Origin: a virus
Virus record (IMG/VR): IMGVR_UViG_3300027675_000004
Span: 62,001-126,000 of that record
DNA length: 64,000 nt
Reading direction: 5' to 3' (one strand)
Shown in pieces: positions 1-9,421 of this stretch (position 1 is the first letter of the stretch; each line of letters opens with the position of its first letter). A program made the translations under genes and the position numbers. The notes under the pieces were generated by a model, which saw only the letters and a program-made list of their open reading frames with translations, was not told where the DNA came from and did not search any database.

Positions 1-2
1 AT

Positions 3-128
3 AGAAATCTTGAAGGTATATTACGTGGATTTGAAGGATATATTATGCCTAGATCTGCATATTTTAGCGAGAGACCTGGGGTTGAAGAACGTTTTAATTT
101 AGATAAGAATAGAGGTTATTACGGATAA
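3..128 (+). CDS. C-terminal fragment of a virion-module protein
   Basis: The window opens inside this reading frame. The last 41 codons are visible, end in TAA TAA, and contain PRSAYFSERPGVEERF and a terminal NRGYYG. I do not recognise the family. It lies on the same strand as, and directly upstream of, the tail genes, so a structural or assembly role is likely by position only. Confidence 0.6.
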   Translation, partial: RNLEGILRGFEGYIMPRSAYFSERPGVEERFNLDKNRGYYG

Positions 129-131
129 TAA

Positions 132-172
132 ATATAATCAAAATATGATTACATATAATCAAAATATGATTA
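132..172 (+). promoter_or_regulatory. Tandem operator-like repeat upstream of the DUF5659-like gene
   Basis: Two perfect 20-bp copies of ATATAATCAAAATATGATTA start at 132 and 153, a 21-bp period or two helical turns. Each copy contains the inverted arms TAATCA and TGATTA. The half-site ATATGATTA also occurs in the palindrome beside the RHH repressor promoter at 55275-55294. These are probably operator sites bound by that repressor on one DNA face. The assignment to the RHH protein is inference. Confidence 0.5.
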
Positions 173-188
173 TTATGAAAAAGGAGAT

Positions 189-464
189 ATGATGTTTAAT
201 TTAAAAAAAGATGAAAAAACAAAAGGATACCCAGTAAGTGATTTCTATTTAGCAGCATATTTAAAAAGTAAAAATATTAAATTAATTAATATTAGTCGTG
301 ATGGTAAAAGGGTAACATTTATTTTTGATGATCAATCAGATTGTGTCCAATTAGCAAAGGATTTTTATAATGATGGAAGTGTTCAAGTAAATCCTTTTAT
401 CCATGCAATCCAAGATTTGAAAAGTATTATTTATTGCACAACTAAAGAAGATTTAATTGTATAA
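189..464 (+). CDS. DUF5659-like small protein (copy 1)
   Basis: A 91-residue protein of unknown function. The N-terminal region (VSDFYLAAYLKSKNIKL, then basic residues and TFIFDD) matches the layout of phage DUF5659 proteins. A second, divergent copy is encoded at 53458-53712 on the other strand (NLAAFLKAKYNFKLKAL, ALFVFLTD), so the window holds two paralogues. The AAGGAG at 181-186 sits only 2 nt from the ATG at 189 but 5 nt from the ATG at 192, so the second Met is probably the true start. Tandem operator-like repeats lie just upstream. Confidence 0.75.
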   Translation: MMFNLKKDEKTKGYPVSDFYLAAYLKSKNIKLINISRDGKRVTFIFDDQSDCVQLAKDFYNDGSVQVNPFIHAIQDLKSIIYCTTKEDLIV

Positions 465-480
465 AGGTTATAATATATTT

Positions 481-1082
481 AAATTTGGTATAGAGATGCC
501 AAGAATAGAAAGGGGAAATACATGACGCAAAAAGAAATAGTAAAAGAAGGGGTAAAGTTAGCAGAAAATGAAATGAAGGAAGAAGAGATAAAACGCATTA
601 AAATTATAGTAAAAACAACATTGGAAATATTAAAGCAAAAAGAAGAACAAAGACAAAAATTAGATGAAGAAATTAGAATATTAAAACGCGATTTAGAGGA
701 CATGAAAGATGGCCGTATAGATCGCATTAAAGAACGTCAGGATATCGATCCGAAAGCAAAAGAAGCATCTATTATTATTATTAAAGAAAAAATAATAGAA
801 AAACAAGTTTCTGTTCCTTGGTATATCCCTTGGGAAATAGAAATTAAACCACAATATACACCATATGTTCCACCTTGGTGGTGTACAGCAGCTGATAATC
901 TGCAAATAACTTATACAACAACAGCGACTAATGCTGTTTTAACAGCAGCGTCAACATTACCTGAAAATATACAATTAACTACTAATAATTCTATGGTACA
1001 TATGTATACAGGTGGAACATATAAACTTAATGATGGTAGTATAAAATATTTATAATAATAATGGCATCTCTATACCAAATTT
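481..1082. repeat. Perfect 20-bp inverted repeat flanking one gene
   Basis: AAATTTGGTATAGAGATGCC at 481-500 recurs as its exact reverse complement at 1063-1082. The arms fall just upstream of the ribosome binding site and just after the stop codon of the 522-1055 gene. In the mRNA the two untranslated ends could pair and close the message into a loop. A similar arrangement surrounds the gene at 57182-57763. Confidence 0.8.
522..1055 (+). CDS. Coiled-coil protein of unknown function in the tail module
   Basis: This 177-residue protein has a strongly charged, heptad-like N-terminal half (about residues 1-95, rich in E, K, I and R) that should form a long coiled coil. A proline- and tryptophan-rich linker follows (VPWYIPWEIEIKPQYTPYVP, then PWWC), then a Thr/Asn-rich tail. 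AAAGGGG precedes the ATG. The coiled coil plus a beta-rich end resembles small trimeric fibre or baseplate adaptors, but no family is recognised. It is enclosed by a perfect inverted repeat. Confidence 0.7.
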   Translation: MTQKEIVKEGVKLAENEMKEEEIKRIKIIVKTTLEILKQKEEQRQKLDEEIRILKRDLEDMKDGRIDRIKERQDIDPKAKEASIIIIKEKIIEKQVSVPWYIPWEIEIKPQYTPYVPPWWCTAADNLQITYTTTATNAVLTAASTLPENIQLTTNNSMVHMYTGGTYKLNDGSIKYL

Positions 1083-1102
1083 ATTTTAAATTATAAAAAA
1101 TC

Positions 1103-1549
1103 ATGAGTAGAATAAAATATTGGTCAATTGAACATTTTGATACTGGGACAAGTTTATGGGTAAGAGATACATCAATTCCTAGAGCTGGTTTAAATTCATT
1201 AACACGTACAAATCAAGCTAACATTAACTTTATGACATTAGCTGATGGATCATTATCTTTAATGTCGTCTGAGCATAAAGCGAATTGGCAAACTATTACT
1301 TTAACTTTCCCAAAACAAGTCATTACCGATACTGTACGTACTCAATTATCTGATTATATAGATAATAATCAGGGCGTAAGAATTACTGTCCCTATTAATA
1401 GTGGGGCAAATTTATATTCTGAAAAAAAGCTTGAAGGATACTTACTAAAATATAACGAACAATGGATACCTGGTGATACAACGCAAAAATATATTGTTGA
1501 AATAACAATGCAAGAATTTGATGTTGACGCAGATGGGTCATTGGTGTAA
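1103..1549 (+). CDS. Small tail protein related to the end of the next gene product
   Basis: A 148-residue protein that resembles the last ~150 residues of the following 1736-residue protein. Shared features are an opening with an aromatic-rich W..Y.Y/TG.LW block, a central T.E..N.K.L.I.FP segment, a V/ITD..R..L..YIDNN block, and a terminal I...L/MQEY/F. It appears to be a free-standing copy of that C-terminal domain, so the two may share an attachment site on the tail tip or baseplate. Spacing to the next gene is 2 nt. Confidence 0.7.
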   Translation: MSRIKYWSIEHFDTGTSLWVRDTSIPRAGLNSLTRTNQANINFMTLADGSLSLMSSEHKANWQTITLTFPKQVITDTVRTQLSDYIDNNQGVRITVPINSGANLYSEKKLEGYLLKYNEQWIPGDTTQKYIVEITMQEFDVDADGSLV

Positions 1550-1551
1550 AA

Positions 1552-4500
1552 ATGGCTATATATTATATTAAAAATGGTGGCAATGATATTTTAGATGGTC
1601 TTTCAGACGCTAATGCTTGGGCTACAATTGAAAAAGTTACTTCTGTTACATTTAGCCCTAGTGATAGCATTTTATTCAAACGGGGGGATACTTGGAGAGA
1701 AGCATTAACCCCTTCCAATGGATCTATTGCTGGTTATGTAACATATGGAGCTTATGGTACAGGAAATAAACCTTTAATTTTAGGCTCTTGGCAAGCTAAT
1801 GCTTCATCTGACTGGGGAGATTTTAGTAATAATATTTGGCAAACATCTGGTGTAAATGCAACTATTATTGGTAGCGAATTATTAAATAATACATCATTTG
1901 AAGTTGATACTACTGGATGGTCGTTATACCGTAATACAACTAATGGTGCAGATACTACTGGAAGTGGAAGAACTACTACAGTAGGTGAATTTGATAGTGG
2001 TATAGCAGGGTATAAACTTATTTGTGTAAATAATGGTATTACTAGTAGTGATATTCAATTATATACATCTACTACAAATATTGTTAGTATTATTTCAGGA
2101 CAATGGTATAAGCTAATATTTAAAGCAAAAACGACAATAGATTTTACTATCTTAAGTATACCTTTAATGCAAGAAGGTTCACCTTGGGAACATTACTATT
2201 CGACCTCTTCTTCACAAAGTTGTGCTATTACTACTGATTGGAAAACATTTACTATTTATTATCAAGCTGATACAACTGCTGCAGATGCAAGATTGACTTG
2301 GTATTTAGGTAATATTATCCCAGATGGTGCAATATTATATTTTGATACGGTATCATTTAATAATTGCAATGCCCCTAATTTATTAACTTTAGATGTTGGT
2401 AATATTATTTTTAATAATGAAAATAGTTGTGGGGTAAAAAAACAATCTTCTAATGATTTAAGTGCACAAGGTGATTTTTGGTATGATTTTGACAATGATT
2501 GTGTTTTACTTTATTCAATTAGTAATCCTGCAAGTTATTATACCGATGTTGAATTAGCGCTTCATCATAATGGAGTTTCTGGTAATAAAAGTTATGTTAT
2601 TATAGAAAATTTAGACTTTAGATATTGGGGTAGACATGGAATAGGTAGTGGTGTTGCTAATAGTTCAATTATTAGAAGTTGTGACTTTTCATTTATTGGG
2701 GGCGCTGATCAATATAGTGATTATACTGTTAGATTAGGCAATGCTATTGAATTCTATGGTAATGCTTCTAATTTATTAATTGAAAAATGTAGAATAGATA
2801 ATGTATACGATGCTGGTATTACAACTCAAGGATCAGGTACATATGTAATTAATAATGTTGTTTTTCAGAATAATATTATTACTAATTGTGAGTATTCTAT
2901 AGAAATATGGGAAAGAGATATTACAACAACAGTAAATAATGTTCAATATATTAATAATACATGTAGGTACGCAGGTGGTGGATGGGCCCATGATCAAAGA
3001 TGGAATGGTGTAAATGGTAGCCATTTAATGCTTTATTCTAATACAGCTACAATGTTATCTAATTATATTATAAAAAATAATATTTTTGATACTACAACTG
3101 AAGTTGGACTAAGGTTTAATAGCGCTAGTGATATATCTGAATTTGATATAGATTATAATTGTTGGAATGTTTCTATATTAGCCAGAGTTTCTAGTACTTA
3201 TTATACTACGCTTGGTAATTGGCAAAATATATCAAATCAAGATCAACATTCTATATCTACTACTCCTTCGTTAACTGATAAATATAGACTCTTTTCTAAT
3301 TCATCTTGTATTAATACTGGGACTGAAATTAATATTACAGAAGATTATGAATCTAATATTAGACCTCGTAATGGTGAGTATGATATTGGGGCATATCAAT
3401 GGAATGGTAAATTTTATGTATCAAATGATGGAACACAAGATTTTACAACATTAGCACAAGTCAGTTCAAGTTTTTTTGCTCCAAATGATATAGTTTATTT
3501 CAATCGTGGCGATACTTGGAGAGAGACATTGCATTGTTGGTATTCAGGAACAGAAGATTCACCTATAACTTATACTTCTTATGGCACCGGAGCAGAACCA
3601 ATTATAGATGGTAGTGATATTGTTACTGATTGGACTGATGAAGGTGGTAATATCTGGTCTAAGGTTATGAATGAGACTGCTCAAGTATGGGAAGATGATG
3701 TTAGATTGACGTATCGAGATTATGAAAATAGTGAAACAATAAACGCATCAGGACAATGGGGATATGATTTAGTAAACAGTAAAGTTCTTATCCGTTGTAC
3801 GGATGACACTAATCCAAATACTCATATAATAGAAGTTGGTGCAAGAAATGTAAGTGCTTGGTTATCTCATAACGGTGGTACACAAGCGAAAAATAATAAC
3901 TGTTATATTATTTTAGAAAACATTACTTTTCAGAAAACAGCAGGTCTTTATTCTTCTGCTACTGGCGGCGCAACAATGATAGACGGCAATGGTGACTACC
4001 TTGTTTATCAAATAATGATAAGCCAGGGCCATCATATTATCGTTAGGAATCTTACTACTAAACAGTGTGGTGGTGGTCGCAGATATTATACAAGCGAACC
4101 TACGCTTCATACAGTATGGGCGGCAAATGTAGAGTTTTGGAAATCACCTTTTTCAGAAATGTATGGAGTTACCTCGTATGACAGTTCATGTATTCTCTTA
4201 AACATGGAAACTTTAGTCAATGCTGGCGATTATTACACGATGCATGATAATATTGGCTATGATTGTTGGGAGATGGGAATAGGTTTTGGTGGTGGAGATT
4301 GCTACAATAATTCTGTTTCTAATGTGGGCACTTCTTTTACTTCTGGAGAGTCAGGACAAACATTAAAATATAAGAATGGTATTTTTATCAATGGCACAAT
4401 ACAACATGATACAAATATTTATAATAACCATTTTGATAATTGTGCTAATGGGGTATGGACATATGGTTCAGGTAATGATGGATATACAATTAATTTTTAT

Positions 4501-6762
4501 AATAATCTTATTACTGATTGCACAGAATATTTAACATATTTACAAACTGGAACAAAGTATTTTAATATCTACAATAACACTTTTACAGGAGTAACCACTT
4601 GTAATGGTTTATTTGTTGGCAGCGATGGAGTAACAATTAATCATGACATAACTTTTAAAAATAATATAATATCTGTGGTCGATGGATATTGTCTAAGAAA
4701 AGCTACTACACAAGATACTAATATTAACTTTGATTATAATTGTTATTATAAAACAATAGCGGGAGATAGCTTTTATTATAGTACCCAATATTCTTATGCC
4801 CAATTTGCTCTATATCAATCCACAACCGGTCAAGATGCTAATTCTATGGCGTCTAACCCTTTATTATGTTCTGATTATGGGTTATCAATTAATTCACCTG
4901 CTAGAATAGTAGGGGTTGATATAATATCTATAACAACTGATTATGCAGGAATTGAACGAATACCTGGGTATTATTCTATGGGAGCATATCAAGCTAATAC
5001 CTTTTACATTTCAACTTCTGGAAATGATACTAATTCTGGTAAAGATACTATATATCCATTACAAACCTTAAGTTTTCTCAGTACGGCAACACTGCATCCT
5101 AACGATAAATTATTATTTAAAAGAGGTGATATCTGGGATGAAACATGGGAACTATATAACATTTTTGGCATAGCAAATAATATTATTACTTTTAGTGATT
5201 ATAGTTCTGGTGATCTACCAAAATTCTATTGGTGGCATAGTCAACAACATGATGCAAATTATTTTAAATTTGAAAACTTACATTTTAGAGCTTTAACAAG
5301 CAACCATCCTTTAGAATTTTATGGAAGACATAGTTTTATAGACATAATAGGGTGCACTTTTGATGCTAATAATATTACCGGTAATCAAGCGCTTGCTATT
5401 GGTTTAACTGATATTTGCCATGATTTTAATATACAAAATTGTACAGTTATTGGAGACGATAAAATAGGTGGACTACAAATATATGGCCAAAGTTATGGAT
5501 GTTATAATATTACCTTTGATGGTAATATTATTAATAATGTTGGAAATTCTAGGGAAGGTATTGAAATATCTTCTACTGGTGGGGCGAATTACAGCTTAAC
5601 TTTTAAAAATAATAAAATTTATAATGGTTGCCGTCATGGTATAAATATTGGTTGGTATTGTCATGATGTTATAGTAGAAAATAATTATTGCGAAGGTAAT
5701 GATAGATTTGGAATTGTATGTGATAGTGGTGTTTATAATGTTACAATGAAAAATAATATTTGTTATAATAATTTATATAATATGGGTACAGAGGGTGATC
5801 TAGCGCATGGAGTTACTGATAATATTAAATTTTACAATAATACTCTGATTGGTGGTGTAAATACTACTGTTCCTGGGTTTATTTTTTCTGTACAAAGTGG
5901 TGGTAACAACTATGAAGTAAAAAACAATATTGCTTATGGTAATGGTGAAACATTATACTTTCTAGCTGATTCATATAGTAATTTAACTAACTTTGATTCA
6001 GATTATAATTGTTATTATAATTTGAGCGACCCAGAAACTAACGAAGCATATGCTTTAAATTTTTTGTATAAAGGAGTAACTTATAGCACATTACTAGCTT
6101 ATCAAACCGCTACTCAACAAGATCTAAACTCTATTTTTGGTGATCCTGCATTAACTGTTACATATAATTTATATACAAATTCTCCATGTATTGATAGAGG
6201 TACGATTGTAGATGTTACAACAGATTATAATGGATTATCACGTCCACAAGGTCGTACATATGATATTGGGGCATATGAATATGAAATACCAATAGCACGA
6301 TGGTTAGTCTATCTTTATAATACTGTAACTGGTTTATGGGAATATCAAATAGATATTCCTCCTGGTGGTATAGATACTCTTATATTATCTAAAGAACAAA
6401 CACAAAGTTTTTACACCTTATTAGAGGGTAATTTAGCACATATTACAAATGAAACAACAAATAATAAAAAAGAATTAAAAATTAGATTTCCTTCGATATT
6501 ATTAACTGATGAAATTAGAAATTTATTTATAAATTATATTGACAATAATGAATATGTTAAAATAGCCCTTATTGGAACAGAAACAGATATTATTGGGTAT
6601 ATCAAAACATGTCAAGAAGAATATTTATTGTCTGGGATAAAACAAACAATAGAAACAGTGCTAACTTTACAAGAATATACAACTGATGAAGTAAGCACTA
6701 TAAGTGTTTCTGAAGAATCAGTTGTAACTGAATATTATGATTTTTCTTTAGATTTAACATAA
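1552..6762 (+). CDS. Giant three-module parallel beta-helix tail protein
   Basis: At 1736 residues, with many short Asn/Gly-rich strands (IINNV..., NNTFTG, FKNNII) typical of right-handed beta-helices (pectate-lyase and tailspike type). Three times a module opens with an aromatic-V/I-S/K-N-G start followed by ...PNDxxxFxRGDTWRE, near residues 40, 640 and 1170, and each module ends with GAYQ/GAYE after a TDY or YDIG motif. The final ~150 residues resemble the upstream 148-residue protein and probably form the attachment domain. It likely binds or degrades host surface polysaccharide. No catalytic residues can be assigned by eye. Confidence 0.8.
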   Translation: MAIYYIKNGGNDILDGLSDANAWATIEKVTSVTFSPSDSILFKRGDTWREALTPSNGSIAGYVTYGAYGTGNKPLILGSWQANASSDWGDFSNNIWQTSGVNATIIGSELLNNTSFEVDTTGWSLYRNTTNGADTTGSGRTTTVGEFDSGIAGYKLICVNNGITSSDIQLYTSTTNIVSIISGQWYKLIFKAKTTIDFTILSIPLMQEGSPWEHYYSTSSSQSCAITTDWKTFTIYYQADTTAADARLTWYLGNIIPDGAILYFDTVSFNNCNAPNLLTLDVGNIIFNNENSCGVKKQSSNDLSAQGDFWYDFDNDCVLLYSISNPASYYTDVELALHHNGVSGNKSYVIIENLDFRYWGRHGIGSGVANSSIIRSCDFSFIGGADQYSDYTVRLGNAIEFYGNASNLLIEKCRIDNVYDAGITTQGSGTYVINNVVFQNNIITNCEYSIEIWERDITTTVNNVQYINNTCRYAGGGWAHDQRWNGVNGSHLMLYSNTATMLSNYIIKNNIFDTTTEVGLRFNSASDISEFDIDYNCWNVSILARVSSTYYTTLGNWQNISNQDQHSISTTPSLTDKYRLFSNSSCINTGTEINITEDYESNIRPRNGEYDIGAYQWNGKFYVSNDGTQDFTTLAQVSSSFFAPNDIVYFNRGDTWRETLHCWYSGTEDSPITYTSYGTGAEPIIDGSDIVTDWTDEGGNIWSKVMNETAQVWEDDVRLTYRDYENSETINASGQWGYDLVNSKVLIRCTDDTNPNTHIIEVGARNVSAWLSHNGGTQAKNNNCYIILENITFQKTAGLYSSATGGATMIDGNGDYLVYQIMISQGHHIIVRNLTTKQCGGGRRYYTSEPTLHTVWAANVEFWKSPFSEMYGVTSYDSSCILLNMETLVNAGDYYTMHDNIGYDCWEMGIGFGGGDCYNNSVSNVGTSFTSGESGQTLKYKNGIFINGTIQHDTNIYNNHFDNCANGVWTYGSGNDGYTINFYNNLITDCTEYLTYLQTGTKYFNIYNNTFTGVTTCNGLFVGSDGVTINHDITFKNNIISVVDGYCLRKATTQDTNINFDYNCYYKTIAGDSFYYSTQYSYAQFALYQSTTGQDANSMASNPLLCSDYGLSINSPARIVGVDIISITTDYAGIERIPGYYSMGAYQANTFYISTSGNDTNSGKDTIYPLQTLSFLSTATLHPNDKLLFKRGDIWDETWELYNIFGIANNIITFSDYSSGDLPKFYWWHSQQHDANYFKFENLHFRALTSNHPLEFYGRHSFIDIIGCTFDANNITGNQALAIGLTDICHDFNIQNCTVIGDDKIGGLQIYGQSYGCYNITFDGNIINNVGNSREGIEISSTGGANYSLTFKNNKIYNGCRHGINIGWYCHDVIVENNYCEGNDRFGIVCDSGVYNVTMKNNICYNNLYNMGTEGDLAHGVTDNIKFYNNTLIGGVNTTVPGFIFSVQSGGNNYEVKNNIAYGNGETLYFLADSYSNLTNFDSDYNCYYNLSDPETNEAYALNFLYKGVTYSTLLAYQTATQQDLNSIFGDPALTVTYNLYTNSPCIDRGTIVDVTTDYNGLSRPQGRTYDIGAYEYEIPIARWLVYLYNTVTGLWEYQIDIPPGGIDTLILSKEQTQSFYTLLEGNLAHITNETTNNKKELKIRFPSILLTDEIRNLFINYIDNNEYVKIALIGTETDIIGYIKTCQEEYLLSGIKQTIETVLTLQEYTTDEVSTISVSEESVVTEYYDFSLDLT

Positions 6763-9419
6763 TGGATAATAATTCTCCTGCAAATATAGGTAAAATAATT
6801 GCAACACCTACAACAATAGAAGCTATTACTACTGGTGCAGGTGTCTTTTTACGCAATAACGAAAATTTTAAAATTTTTGGCGCAGGATTAGCATATAGTG
6901 GTAATGTTCCATCAAAAACAAATGCTGTTTTATATGCTGATTATTTATCATTTTTTGGTATAAATGCTATTAGAATTCATCATTTAGATCATTTTTATCC
7001 AAGTGGTATTCTTAGTAATGATGGGACAACGCAAACATTAGATACGACAGCATTGGATTTATTTGATTATTATATGGCACAATTACGGAGCAAAGGAATA
7101 TATGCTTACTTGTGCACACATTGTTATAGACAATGGACTAATCAAGATATAGCTGTTGATGTTATTGTTGATAATCTTGATGCTGCATGTATTTTTACTG
7201 GTAGTTGGACAAGTAGTACTACTACTGCAGGATATTATGGTAGTAATTATCAATACAAATCATCTGGATCAGGATTATATACAGCAACATTTACTCCAAC
7301 TATTATTACAGAAGGTAATTATAGTATTTATGCAATGTGGAGTGCAGATGATAATAGGACTTCAAACGCAAAATTTATAGTTACACACGCAAGTGGGACT
7401 GGTATTTTATTAAAAAACCAACGTATTAATGGTGGCGTATGGAACTCTTTAGGCGATTATTATTTGAGTGTTGGGACAACAAATAATGTAGTATTAAGTG
7501 ATGTTGCAGACGGTATTGTAATTGCTGACGCAATTAAATGTGAATATATTGGACCACAAGATTTTGAAGGTGCATTAGATGTTCATAATCCTTTAAAAAC
7601 AATTACTCATTTTGATACTAGGTGTATTGAATTACAAAAAGATTATATTAATAAGGTTTTATCACACATTAATCCATATACTGGATTAGCGTATAAAGAC
7701 GACCCAATGTTTGCCATAATCGAAATAGTCAATGAAGATAGTTTTTTAAAATATTATTGGAACTCAGGGCATTTAGATCCAGCTCTTTATAGTAATGCAA
7801 GTACTAGATATCCTGAATATTATTTAAATGAATTAACATTGCAATGGAACACCTGGCTAGAAAATAAATATATTACTCCTGCAGCAACTATTGCTGCTTG
7901 GGGACTAAATGAAATAGCAGAAGGTATACAAATATTTGACCACAGTGTACAAGGTAATTCTTGGGGAGTTGTATTACCAGCTGTAGCTTCGAAAGTTTAT
8001 TCTAGTGGTTCTTGTATAATAACTATCACCACAGCTAGTACATCAGATTGGCATGTAAATTATGGAAATACGGGGTTGACTATCAGTACAGATAAAATAT
8101 ATGAATTAACAACAGTGTTATCTGCTTCTTCCGAAAGAACTATTCAAGTCAGTTTACAGGCTGTTAGTCCTCCAGAATATCAACCAGCTTATAATATTAA
8201 TAAAACTATAACTACAACTCCAACAGAATATAAAACATATTTCAAATCTACTTTTGCAGGGACTATGATGGCAAGAATTTTTGTTGGAAAAAATACTGGT
8301 ACGGTTACATTAGGAAGTTTTATTCTTAAAGAATACAATGGATTTCCTATTGAAATAACTGAGAAAGATAAAACTACTTTTACTTTTCATAGACCTTATT
8401 ACGCATATTTAACTAGTTATACTACACAACATCAAGCAGATATTACTGAATTTATGCATTATACAGAACGTGCTTATTATAATACAATGCGTGATTATAT
8501 TAAAAATACTGTTGGATGTTCTGCTCTAATACAATGTAATGGCGGCGGAAAATCATATGCTGACGAAGAAGATTATAATGGATATACTGATTTTTATGAC
8601 GCACATTCTTATCATGACCATCCAAGATTCCCAAATATATCTTGGGATAGTGATAATTTTACCATAACTAATACGCGTATGATAACACATAGTACATTAG
8701 GAATGGTAGGCTCAGTAAACAATGTACAACAAACAATAAAAACTCTTCCTTTTACAATAACTGAATATCAACACTGTTATCCAAATAATTATGCATATGA
8801 AGGTAATTTAATGATGGCAATTTATGGATTAGAATATGAATGGAATGGTATGTTTATTTTTGCATTCTCCCATAACGCAACTTTTAGTAATTTATCTTCT
8901 TTTTTTGATATTGCCCCTAATCCACAAAAAATGCTTATAGCTGGATTAGGAGCATATATATTCCAAAAAGCGACAAATTGGAGTTTTACCAATACTGATG
9001 GAGTTTTAAGATTTGAAGCTGATCAAATTAAAGGTATTATTGGATCAATAGCTGATAATACATATACATTAGGGAATATTACTTTTAAAGCTAAAACAAA
9101 TGGCATAGTATTTATATTTTCTACTTCAAATGAAACTTTTGCTTTATCTAAATCATTAATTGTTGTTACATTGGGAGATGTACGTAATACTGGTGTATAT
9201 TGGATAGATAGTTCTCATTTTGAATGGGGTAATGCTCCTGTACAATTACAGCGTATTGAAACATATTTTTCTATGCCTTATGATCAAAATATAACAATTT
9301 ATGCATTAGATAATCGTGGCACAGTTGATACAAAAATAGATACAACTAGAAATAATGGACCATTATATTTTAATAATAGATCAATTGATTCACCTTGGTT
9401 TATTATTAATACACCATAA
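6762..9419 (+). CDS. Tail glycoside hydrolase with golvesin-like domain
   Basis: This 885-residue protein has an apparent (beta/alpha)8 glycosidase core of clan GH-A type. IEIVNED places a candidate acid/base Glu at E325 and TITEYQ a candidate nucleophile at E668. Early motifs INAIRIHHLDHF and YLCTHCYRQW also fit. Residues about 132-263 form an inserted golvesin C-terminal-like/CBM domain (FTGSWTSS, GYYGSNY, VADAIKCEY), also found in the fibre at 13558-16602. Its ATG overlaps the previous stop. It probably clears host capsule or exopolysaccharide. Family-level substrate is unknown. Confidence 0.8.
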   Translation: MDNNSPANIGKIIATPTTIEAITTGAGVFLRNNENFKIFGAGLAYSGNVPSKTNAVLYADYLSFFGINAIRIHHLDHFYPSGILSNDGTTQTLDTTALDLFDYYMAQLRSKGIYAYLCTHCYRQWTNQDIAVDVIVDNLDAACIFTGSWTSSTTTAGYYGSNYQYKSSGSGLYTATFTPTIITEGNYSIYAMWSADDNRTSNAKFIVTHASGTGILLKNQRINGGVWNSLGDYYLSVGTTNNVVLSDVADGIVIADAIKCEYIGPQDFEGALDVHNPLKTITHFDTRCIELQKDYINKVLSHINPYTGLAYKDDPMFAIIEIVNEDSFLKYYWNSGHLDPALYSNASTRYPEYYLNELTLQWNTWLENKYITPAATIAAWGLNEIAEGIQIFDHSVQGNSWGVVLPAVASKVYSSGSCIITITTASTSDWHVNYGNTGLTISTDKIYELTTVLSASSERTIQVSLQAVSPPEYQPAYNINKTITTTPTEYKTYFKSTFAGTMMARIFVGKNTGTVTLGSFILKEYNGFPIEITEKDKTTFTFHRPYYAYLTSYTTQHQADITEFMHYTERAYYNTMRDYIKNTVGCSALIQCNGGGKSYADEEDYNGYTDFYDAHSYHDHPRFPNISWDSDNFTITNTRMITHSTLGMVGSVNNVQQTIKTLPFTITEYQHCYPNNYAYEGNLMMAIYGLEYEWNGMFIFAFSHNATFSNLSSFFDIAPNPQKMLIAGLGAYIFQKATNWSFTNTDGVLRFEADQIKGIIGSIADNTYTLGNITFKAKTNGIVFIFSTSNETFALSKSLIVVTLGDVRNTGVYWIDSSHFEWGNAPVQLQRIETYFSMPYDQNITIYALDNRGTVDTKIDTTRNNGPLYFNNRSIDSPWFIINTP

Positions 9420-9421
9420 TT

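Noticed and set aside
132-172. Two 20-bp tandem repeats considered as a CRISPR array
   Set aside because: Only two copies, separated by one base, no spacers and no cas genes; operator-like instead.
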